A DNA stretch of 64,000 bases, taken from NCBI RefSeq assembly GCF_002343915.1, contig NZ_NETK01000001.1, forward strand, positions 2,986,001 through 3,050,000, given 5' to 3'. The position numbers and the translations under genes are program-made. A model generated the notes under the pieces. That model worked only from the letters and a program-made list of their open reading frames with translations. It was not told where the DNA came from and searched no databases. Of the stretch, positions 53,724-64,000 are shown piece by piece. Numbering within the stretch: position 1 is the first letter of the stretch; each line of letters opens with the position of its first letter. The stretch comes from Nannocystis exedens (GTDB taxonomy: Bacteria; Myxococcota_A; Polyangia; Nannocystales; Nannocystaceae).

Positions 53724-54455
53724 CAACATACTGCCCCGTCCGAACGCCACGCGCCGGTGATCGCCCCCTCGCTGCTCAGCGCCGACTTCTCCCGCCTGGG
53801 CGAGGAGGTCGTCGCGCTCGACCGGGCCGGGGCCGACTGGATGCACGTCGACGTGATGGACGGCCGGTTCGTCCCCAACCTCACGATCGGCCCGCTGGTG
53901 GTCTCCGCGTTGCGGCCGCACACCTCGCGCGTGCTCGACTGTCACTTGATGATCGAGGAGCCCGAGCGCTACGTCGGCGCCTTCGCCGACGCCGGGGCCG
54001 ACATCATCACCGTCCACGTCGAGGCCTGCCGCCACCTGCACCGCAACCTGCAGCAGATCCGCGGCCTCTCGCGCAAGTCGGGCGACCGCGTGCTGGCCGG
54101 CGTCAGCCTCAACCCGCACACCCCCGTGTCGGCGCTGGTCCACGTGCTCGACCTGTGCGACGTCGTGCTGGTCATGAGCGTCAACCCGGGCTTCGGCGGC
54201 CAGCAGTTCATCCCGGCCGTGCGGCCGAAGATCCGCGAGCTGCGGGCCATGATCGCCGCCGCCGGTTTGCCGACCCGGATCGAGGTCGACGGCGGCATCA
54301 CGGTCGACACCATCGCCGACGTCGCCGCCGACGGGGCCGACGCCTTCGTCTCGGGCACCGGGGTCCTGCGCAGCCCGCAGTTCGGCCGCGACTACGCGGC
54401 CGCCGTCGCGGCCCTTCGGGGAACCGCCGATGCCGCCATGATCTGGCGCACCTGA
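53718..54455 (+). CDS. rpe: Ribulose-phosphate 3-epimerase
   Basis: 245 aa. Interconverts ribulose 5-phosphate and xylulose 5-phosphate in the pentose phosphate pathway, in the cytoplasm. TIM-barrel landmarks: APSLLSADFSRLGEE near residue 16, HVDVMDGRFVPNLTIGP near 43, LDCHLMIEEPERY near 74, VMSVNPGFGGQQFIP near 153 and IEVDGGIT near 192. All usual metal and phosphate ligands are present. The ATG at 53718 gives a 13-residue extension over the usual start and sits within the palindrome; the GTG at 53757 is a possible alternative start. Confidence 0.95.
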   Translation: MSQHTAPSERHAPVIAPSLLSADFSRLGEEVVALDRAGADWMHVDVMDGRFVPNLTIGPLVVSALRPHTSRVLDCHLMIEEPERYVGAFADAGADIITVHVEACRHLHRNLQQIRGLSRKSGDRVLAGVSLNPHTPVSALVHVLDLCDVVLVMSVNPGFGGQQFIPAVRPKIRELRAMIAAAGLPTRIEVDGGITVDTIADVAADGADAFVSGTGVLRSPQFGRDYAAAVAALRGTADAAMIWRT

Positions 54456-54549
54456 CCCGCGGTCCCGGCCCGCCGGGGGCTCATCTCGGCTGCACGGGAA
54501 GTTGGCTGGAAGCGCGATCGGTGTCACAAAGGGCCGCGCCGATTCCACC

Positions 54550-55638
54550 ATGCCGTCGCCCGCCCGTTGTTCCTCGTTCGTCGCGTTCGCCCTCGTGCTC
54601 GCAGCCGCGGGCGACGTCGCGGCCCAGTCGCCCACCGCCAAACCGCCCGCCGCGCCAGCCCCCGCCGAGGAGAGCGAGCCGGCCCCCGAACCGCCCCCGC
54701 CCCCTGCTGGCACCGCCGCCTCGACGGTGAAGACGACCGGCACCGTGGGCGCCCAGGCCCCGGCCAGCAACGGCGCCGCCAACATCGACGACACCAAGTT
54801 CGCCACCTCCGTCACCAGCGAGCCGATGGACGCGACCGAGGCGGAGATCTCCGCGGGCGGCCTGTTCACCTCGGGCAACGCCCGCTCGGCGGCGCTGACC
54901 GGCGGCGGCCGGTTCCGGATCCGCCGCAAGATCCACGAGTTCCAGGCGCAGTTGGTCGGCAACTACGCGCAGGCCTCGATCCGCCAGATGGACGGCTCGC
55001 GCGACGGCCAGCTGACCGCCGGCAACGTCCAGGGCCGCGTCCGCTACGACGTCTATTTCCACCCGCGGGTCACGTTCTTCACCATGTTGACGGCCCGCTT
55101 CGACCCGTTTCTCGGGCTCAACATGCGCATGCGCGTCGACCCGGGCTTCGCGTTCTACATCGTCAACCAGCCCAAGCACCGCCTGTGGGCCGAGATCGGC
55201 TACGACTTCCTGTACGACCAGCGGCGGGTCCGCCGCGGCGCCGACAACACGCAGTGCCCGGCCGGCACCTCCCTGGTGCTCGACGTGCCGAACACCACCT
55301 CGGCGATGCCGACCTGCGCCGCCCGCCCGAGCGTCGCCACCCACTCGGGCCGCGTCTTCCTCGGCTACAGCAACCTGCTGTCCGAGTACGTCACGTTCAC
55401 CACCGGCATCGAGTACATCCAGGCGTTCGCGCCGTTCCGCTCGAACCCGGTCGAGACCGACGGCGGCAAGGCGCGCAGCAAGTCGTGGGTCAACTGGGAC
55501 ATCGCCCTGACCACCGCCCTCGGCAAGCGCTTCGCCTTCGCCACCAGCTTCACCCTCCGCTACGACAACGCCCCGCTGCCGGGCATCAAGAAGCTCGACA
55601 CGATCACCTCGTTCAGCCTGGTGTTCAAGTTCATCTGA
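54550..55638 (+). CDS. DUF481-type outer-membrane beta-barrel protein
   Basis: 362 aa. Signal peptide MPSPARCSSFVAFALVLAAA, a Pro/Ala/Glu linker (about 30-70), then alternating strands ending in an aromatic C-terminus (ITSFSLVFKFI) as in outer-membrane barrels. AEISAGGLFTSGNARSAALT near residue 97 is the DUF481 start (gain of a tagged salt-induced outer-membrane-like fold). One loop has a Cys pair (NTQCPAGTSLVLD, MPTCAARPS). The upstream ATG at 54502 gives a non-signal N-terminus and was rejected. Confidence 0.82.
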   Translation: MPSPARCSSFVAFALVLAAAGDVAAQSPTAKPPAAPAPAEESEPAPEPPPPPAGTAASTVKTTGTVGAQAPASNGAANIDDTKFATSVTSEPMDATEAEISAGGLFTSGNARSAALTGGGRFRIRRKIHEFQAQLVGNYAQASIRQMDGSRDGQLTAGNVQGRVRYDVYFHPRVTFFTMLTARFDPFLGLNMRMRVDPGFAFYIVNQPKHRLWAEIGYDFLYDQRRVRRGADNTQCPAGTSLVLDVPNTTSAMPTCAARPSVATHSGRVFLGYSNLLSEYVTFTTGIEYIQAFAPFRSNPVETDGGKARSKSWVNWDIALTTALGKRFAFATSFTLRYDNAPLPGIKKLDTITSFSLVFKFI

Positions 55639-55658
55639 GCCTGTCCCCCGGGGCAGGC
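55639..55658. repeat. Dispersed palindrome copy 13
   Basis: GCCTGTCCCCCGGGGCAGGC directly after the DUF481 stop codon. It could also fold as a GC-rich hairpin at the transcript end. Confidence 0.75.
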
Positions 55659-55683
55659 CGCGGCTGTCGAGCCCCGCGCGGCG

Positions 55684-55703
55684 GCCTGTCTCTCGGGACA
55701 TCT
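55684..55703. repeat. Dispersed palindrome copy 14
   Basis: GCCTGTCTCTCGGGACATCT, the middle of three copies between two convergent genes. Confidence 0.75.
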
Positions 55704-55705
55704 TA

Positions 55706-55725
55706 TCCTGTCCCTTTGGGCATCC
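55706..55725. repeat. Dispersed palindrome copy 15
   Basis: TCCTGTCCCTTTGGGCATCC, two bases after copy 14. The three copies fill most of the gap to the lipoprotein gene. Confidence 0.7.
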
Positions 55726-55748
55726 AGCCGCTCGCGCGGCCGCCCGCC

Positions 55749-56843
55749 TCACTCGGGCACGTCGCACACCGGCTCGGGGTCGGGCGGCGCGCAGCGGTCG
55801 CCCTCGCCGCACTGCAGGTGGCCGATGCACTGGATGTAGCCCGTGTCCGCGCCGCAGCTCGAGCCCTCGCTGCCGCGGAGGATGCAGACCTGCGCGCCCG
55901 CGTTCGGCTGGCACTCGGCGTAGGGCAGGCACTCCCAGTCGGGGCAGGCCTCGCCGGGGCCGGGCTTCTTGACGCACCGGTTCGACGCGTCGCAGTAGTT
56001 GTCGAAGCGGGCGCAGGGCGGGTAGTTGCTGGGCGAGCAGCTCTCGCCCTCGTTCGGCAGCGCCCGGCAGGTGCGCCCGTCGTCACCGTCGTGGTAGCAC
56101 CGCAGGCCCTCGGCGCAGGTCTCGCCGGAGCTGCAGTCGCCCCCGCGCTCGACCTCCTTCTTGCAGGTGAAGTTGTTGAAGTCGCAGTACAGCCCCTCGG
56201 CGCACGAGCCCGTGTCGTCGGAGCAGCCTTCGCCGGCCTCGCGGCGCGCGGTGCAGACCGTGAACAGGAACGTGTTGGGGTCGCGGGCGCAGAACGCGTC
56301 GTCTTCGCAGTCCGAGCCGTTGCACGGGTCGCCGATCTTCGGCCCTGCCCCGGTGTCGAGCACCCGGCAGGCGCCGGCGCAGCACATCCCCTCCGGGCAG
56401 CCGCCCGGCGGGAACCCGCACACCGCATCGCCGGCGCACTCCTCCGAGTTGAGGCACGGGTCGTAGTTGCGGACCTTGCCGACGAACACCTCGCGGCACA
56501 CCTCCGGCGCCGCCGCCGGCCCGACGCTGAACAGCACCCGGTCGAGCAGATCGGCCTCGCACGCCAGCGCGCTCACCTGCTCGAGGCAGGCCTCGGCCGC
56601 CTCGGCGTCGAACGTCACCCGATCGGCCTCCAGCGCCGCGAGCAGGTACTGGAAGCGCCCGCTCGTGTCCCACACCAGGGCGTCGCGGCACTGCCCGCGC
56701 GACTGGAACACCGAGCAGCCGCTCGACCAGGCGCACAGCGCCTCCTCGTACTCGCCGGCGAAGTTCTCCGGCGTCGCCGACTGGGCGCACCCCGCCGCCG
56801 CCGCGCCGAACCACAGCACCAACCCGGAGCTCGTCTTCCTCAT
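55749..56843 (-). CDS. Cys-rich lipoprotein, second of a tandem pair
   Basis: 364 aa. Signal ending AAAAGC near residue 18, then an alpha-helical domain of about 110 residues with YEEALCAWSSGCSVFQSRGQ, and a Cys-rich tail (about 30 Cys) of repeated disulfide units such as GDPCNGSDCEDDAFCARDPN, CSDDTGSCAEGLYCDFNNFT and GESCSPSNYPPCARFDNYCD. The pattern resembles Dickkopf or EGF-like spacing seen in myxobacterial surface proteins. ATG 56843 is preceded by GGAGGACATT, which lies in a palindrome copy. Paralogous to the gene upstream. Confidence 0.85.
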   Translation of the reverse strand: MRKTSSGLVLWFGAAAAGCAQSATPENFAGEYEEALCAWSSGCSVFQSRGQCRDALVWDTSGRFQYLLAALEADRVTFDAEAAEACLEQVSALACEADLLDRVLFSVGPAAAPEVCREVFVGKVRNYDPCLNSEECAGDAVCGFPPGGCPEGMCCAGACRVLDTGAGPKIGDPCNGSDCEDDAFCARDPNTFLFTVCTARREAGEGCSDDTGSCAEGLYCDFNNFTCKKEVERGGDCSSGETCAEGLRCYHDGDDGRTCRALPNEGESCSPSNYPPCARFDNYCDASNRCVKKPGPGEACPDWECLPYAECQPNAGAQVCILRGSEGSSCGADTGYIQCIGHLQCGEGDRCAPPDPEPVCDVPE

Positions 56844-56864
56844 AATGTCCTCCAAGACATGTCC
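56843..56864. repeat. Dispersed palindrome copy 16 (forms a ribosome site)
   Basis: Read on the minus strand it ends TTGGAGGACATT, placing GGAGG five bases before the ATG of the lipoprotein at 55749-56843. A weaker copy-like sequence (TTATGTTCCTTGAGGCAGCT) overlaps the upstream stop at 56871. Confidence 0.75.
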
Positions 56865-56870
56865 TAAGCG

Positions 56871-58103
56871 TTATGTTCCTTGAGGCAGCTCGTCCTCGCC
56901 CGGCACCGCGCACACGCCGGTGACCTCGGGCGCCCGGCAGCGGGCCGAGGCCGGGTCCCAGCCGTCGCACTGGAGCGCCCCGGCGCAGCGGATGCTGTCG
57001 CCGCACGGCTCGCCCTCGCGGGCCAGGGCCACGCACTCCTGCGAGTACCACTCGCAGCTGCTGGTCAGGCCGCACGGCCTGTCCGCGCACGACTCGCCCG
57101 GCCCGGGCGCGACCACGCACTGCTCGCCCTGCGGGTCGCAGACCGAGCCGAGCGCGCTGCAGCCGAGGTACCAGTCCGCGAGGCAGGCCCCGCCGAGCGG
57201 CGCGAAGGCGTAGCAGCGGCCGTTGCCGAGGTAGCCCGGGTCGGCGCAGTAGAGCCCCGGCCGGCAGCCGCCGTCGCCGAAGTCGGAGCACGGCTCGCCC
57301 TCGCCGGCCAGCGCCCGGCACTCGCCGGTGTTGAAGTCGCAGTAGCCCTCGGCGTCGCACTCGTCGGAGCCGAGGCAGGCCGCGCCGACCGGCTGCTTCG
57401 CCGTGCAGACCGTGAACATCCCGGTGTTCGCGTCGCGGCCGCAGAAGCTGCCCTCCTGGCAGCGGCTGTTGCCGTTGCACGGCGTGCCGATCGACAGCGA
57501 GGCCAGCCGGCGGCAGCCGCCGAGGCAGCACGCCTCGCTGCAGCTCGGGTCGAAGCCGCACACCATCGTCGCCGCCTCCTGCGGCGCGCACTCGACCGAC
57601 AGCAGGCACGGCCCGTTCTCCACCATCGTCCCGCGCAAGATCGCGTTGCAGGCCGCCTGCCCGGCCAGTTCGGCCTCCTCGGCCGCGTACGCGCCCGGCA
57701 GCGCGCAGCCGCGGGCCTCGACGTAGGCCAGGCAGCTCGCCGCCGCCTCGGCGTCGAACACCAATCGCCCCGCCGCCTCGCTCGCCAGCAGGTACTCGAC
57801 CGCCTGCCCGGTCTCGCCGTAGTCGAGCCGCGCCTCCGCCAGCAGCCGCGGCGGGTAGACCGTCTCGAAGAACTCGACCGCCCGGCAGTCCGCCGCCTCG
57901 GCGAACGCCCCGCAGCGGACCGCCCACCCACAATATGTCTCTTCGGCCAGGTCGAAGAACTCGGCCAGGGTGATCGCCTCGCCGGTCGTCCCGGTGCCGG
58001 TGCCCGTGTCCGTGTCCGAATCGGTCGCGCCAGTCTGGTCGCTGCCGCACCCCAGCGCCGCGGCCAGAACCACGGCGGCCCCCCGACTCGAACTCAAGCG
58101 CAT
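56871..58103 (-). CDS. Cys-rich lipoprotein, first of a tandem pair
   Basis: 410 aa. Signal ending LAAALGC, an Asp/Thr/Gly linker (SDTDTGTGTGTTGE), then a helical domain (FFDLAEETYCGWAVRCGAFA, FDAEAAASCLAYVEARGCAL) and a Cys-rich tail with the same disulfide units as its neighbour (GTPCNGNSRCQEGSFCGRDA, MFTVCTAKQPVGAACLGSDE, GYCDFNTGECRALAGEG). The two genes are about 27 bases apart and clearly duplicated. Surface-exposed binding or structural roles are typical guesses and not shown. Start ATG 58103. Confidence 0.85.
   Translation of the reverse strand: MRLSSSRGAAVVLAAALGCGSDQTGATDSDTDTGTGTGTTGEAITLAEFFDLAEETYCGWAVRCGAFAEAADCRAVEFFETVYPPRLLAEARLDYGETGQAVEYLLASEAAGRLVFDAEAAASCLAYVEARGCALPGAYAAEEAELAGQAACNAILRGTMVENGPCLLSVECAPQEAATMVCGFDPSCSEACCLGGCRRLASLSIGTPCNGNSRCQEGSFCGRDANTGMFTVCTAKQPVGAACLGSDECDAEGYCDFNTGECRALAGEGEPCSDFGDGGCRPGLYCADPGYLGNGRCYAFAPLGGACLADWYLGCSALGSVCDPQGEQCVVAPGPGESCADRPCGLTSSCEWYSQECVALAREGEPCGDSIRCAGALQCDGWDPASARCRAPEVTGVCAVPGEDELPQGT
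57933..57952. repeat. Dispersed palindrome copy 17 (inside lipoprotein gene)
   Basis: ATATGTCTCTTCGGCCAGGT, a weaker copy, translated on the minus strand within LAEETYC. Confidence 0.55.
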
Positions 58104-58311
58104 GCCTCACGCTACGGGCCGCGCGCGCGCCCTGTCAACGCGCCTGCGCCAGCGGACGCGCGGGCGAGCTCGCGGCCGGGGAACGGCGCTCGGCCAGCGC
58201 CTTCGGGCCCGGCGGCCTCGCCGAGGAGAACCGTCGCCCCGTCGCTGGCCGACAGGCTCGAGCGAGCGCGCTCGACCGCCATGCAATCGAACCCGCAAGG
58301 AGCCCCACCCT

Positions 58312-58726
58312 GACCACCACCCCCACGCACCCTGGCCGCAAGCTGTTCGTCAACCTCCCCGTCCGCGACCTCGCGCGCTCGGTCGCCTTTTTGGAGGCCT
58401 CGGCTTCGCCTTCAACCCGCGTTCCCCGCCGAGACCGAGACCTGCATGCTCGTCGGCGAGGACCCCCACTTCATGCTGTTGACCGAGAAGCGCTTCCGCG
58501 ACTTCACGAACCGGCCCACCTTCGATTCGAGGACCCGGCGGCCTCTACGCCTTCTCGGTCGAGAGCCGCGAGCAGGTCGACCGCCTCGTCGCGCGCGCTC
58601 GCGACCGGCGGCGCCCCGGCGATGCCCTCGCAGGACCACGGCTTCACGTACGGCTGGAGCTTCCTCGACCCCGACGGCCACCCCTTCGAGGTGTTTTGGA
58701 TGGACCCCGCCGCGATCTCGCAGTGA
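58312..58726 (+). pseudogene. Glyoxalase/VOC-family gene with several frameshifts
   Basis: The remains read TTTPTHPGRKLFVNLPVRDL ARSVAF, then in other frames GGLGFAFNP, FPAETETCMLVGEDPHFMLL TEKRFRDFTNRP, GGLYAFSVESREQVDRLVAR and finally GGAPAMPSQDHGFTYGWSFL with DGHPFEVFWMDPAAISQ. Together these make a complete single-domain VOC protein of about 140 aa, but at least four indels are needed (near 58388, 58428, 58525, 58605; the first is a T run) and the start codon is missing. True decay seems likeliest. Confidence 0.7.
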
Positions 58727-58771
58727 CGCGCGGGCGCGGCCGCGCGTGCGGGCGGCCGCTCCGGCGATCGC

Positions 58772-58792
58772 AACTCTGAACAGGGGCTACAC
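58772..58792 (+). repeat. 21-base direct repeat, first copy
   Basis: ACTCTGAACAGGGGCTACAC matches 58918-58938 (ACCCTGGACAGGGCCTACAC) at about 17 of 20 positions; spacing 146 bases. Confidence 0.5.
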
Positions 58793-58917
58793 CCATCCTC
58801 GCACGCCGGAGGCTCGCTCGCCCGTCCCGCCGCGAGCGCCGCCTGGACAGCCTTCGCCGGCCTCGGCGGCCCTGCCTGCCGTCGGCGCGTCGCCGACCCC
58901 CGCCTCCGCCAGGACCC

Positions 58918-58938
58918 AACCCTGGACAGGGCCTACAC
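58918..58938 (+). repeat. 21-base direct repeat, second copy
   Basis: Second copy of the pair described at 58772. The inner CCTGGACAGG is itself a short palindrome. Confidence 0.5.
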
Positions 58939-59057
58939 ACAACCCGCGAGCGTGGAGGGGTCGCCGCCGCCCCGGGAAAACCGGCCCGCCCCTGGCGAGC
59001 GCGCGACCGTCGCCGCGGGCTCACCCGCCCGCGCCGCGTTTCGTCGCCGCCCGCCTG

Positions 59058-59079
59058 ACATGCCCCTTGAAACATGTCC
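59058..59079. repeat. Dispersed palindrome copy 18
   Basis: ACATGCCCCTTGAAACATGT, the rightmost copy found, followed by CCCCAAAAACACCTCATG. Confidence 0.7.
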
Positions 59080-59378
59080 CCAAAAACACCTCATGATCCG
59101 AGCTCACGACCGCCGCCCCCCATCCACGACCTGCCCCTGCCGATGTGTGCGAACACGACGTCGCCGTCGCCGACGAGGCGCGCCTTCGCGGTCGGCTCGG
59201 CGGTGAGCGCGATCGTCTCGCGCCTCCGGTAACTCGCGGATTTTCCCAAGTTTTCGCGTGGCATCGCGGCAGCCGCGCCTTTCACTTCCGTCATGATCGA
59301 GGGGACGGCGCGTGCGAAAGCTGCGTATCCTCCGGGGAGGCAGGGGCCTTCGGGTCGCCGCCGAGGAGAGCGCGACGT

Positions 59379-64000
<4,622 letters not shown>

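Larger units (their letters stand above)
58727..59378. other. Long intergenic stretch before the kinase gene
   Basis: About 650 bases with no supported gene. It holds one palindrome copy (59058), two 21-base direct repeats (58772 and 58918) and, from about 59225, a less GC-rich part (GCGGATTTTCCCAAGTTTTCG) likely to hold the kinase promoter. Confidence 0.45.

Overview
The window is very GC-rich DNA, almost certainly from a predatory or soil myxobacterium of the Nannocystis/Plesiocystis type (Myxococcota). The evidence is a strong G/C bias at third codon positions, many lipoproteins whose mature N-terminus is a Thr/Gly/Asp/Ser linker, Cys-rich surface lipoproteins, an MglA-like GTPase and a very long HAMP-array histidine kinase. 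No rRNA, tRNA, CRISPR array or complete prophage was seen. The taxonomy is inferred from style only.

Left edge (1-6 kb): an IS66-family element on the minus strand (tnpC running off the left edge, tnpB, tnpA and an extra 68-codon ORF, all joined by 4-base start/stop overlaps). It is followed by a small unassigned ORF, a frameshifted lipoprotein gene, an AraC-type remnant and a CPBP membrane protease.

Main accessory region (6.0-22.6 kb): one 16-kb minus-strand operon. It encodes a possible small leader ORF, two paralogous chymotrypsin-fold proteases with complete His/Asp/Ser triads and no signal peptide, a DUF6603-type beta-rich 1123-aa protein, and three large proteins of 965, 1800 and 618 aa that I cannot assign. 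Nearly every junction is a GTGA/ATGA overlap or a very short gap. A roughly 75-90 bp direct repeat lies at each edge of the operon (about 5930-6008 and 23112-23203). This is the best candidate in the window for an undescribed multi-protein system.

23-39 kb: an ABC-2 exporter (ATPase plus two DUF3526-type permeases), a SAM methyltransferase / lipoprotein / hydrolase-DUF5829 operon, an SDR oxidoreductase, a broken Cys-rich lipoprotein, M16 and M28 peptidase lipoproteins and an MglA-like GTPase.

39-59 kb: mostly one- or two-gene units. These are an isochorismatase-like hydrolase, a cytochrome-like C-terminal fragment, a lipoprotein/DUF2062 pair divergent from a TetR/diiron-protein pair with a perfect 22-bp palindrome between them, zinc alcohol dehydrogenase, Old Yellow Enzyme, a pectinacetylesterase-like lipoprotein, GST, an orphan Eco57I-type DNA methylase, ribulose-phosphate 3-epimerase, a DUF481 porin-like protein, twin Cys-rich lipoproteins and a decayed glyoxalase-like gene. 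From 36.4 kb to 59.1 kb the DNA carries at least 18 copies of a 20-bp imperfect palindrome (half-site RCMTGTC). The copies lie between genes, over ribosome-binding sites or start codons, and in frame inside coding sequences. I found none in the first 36 kb.

Right edge (59.4-64 kb): the first 1540 codons of a soluble hybrid-type histidine kinase with 12 consecutive HAMP units, then GAF and HisKA. It runs off the window. Several genes carry single-base frameshifts, often in homopolymers, which are either real decay or assembly error.
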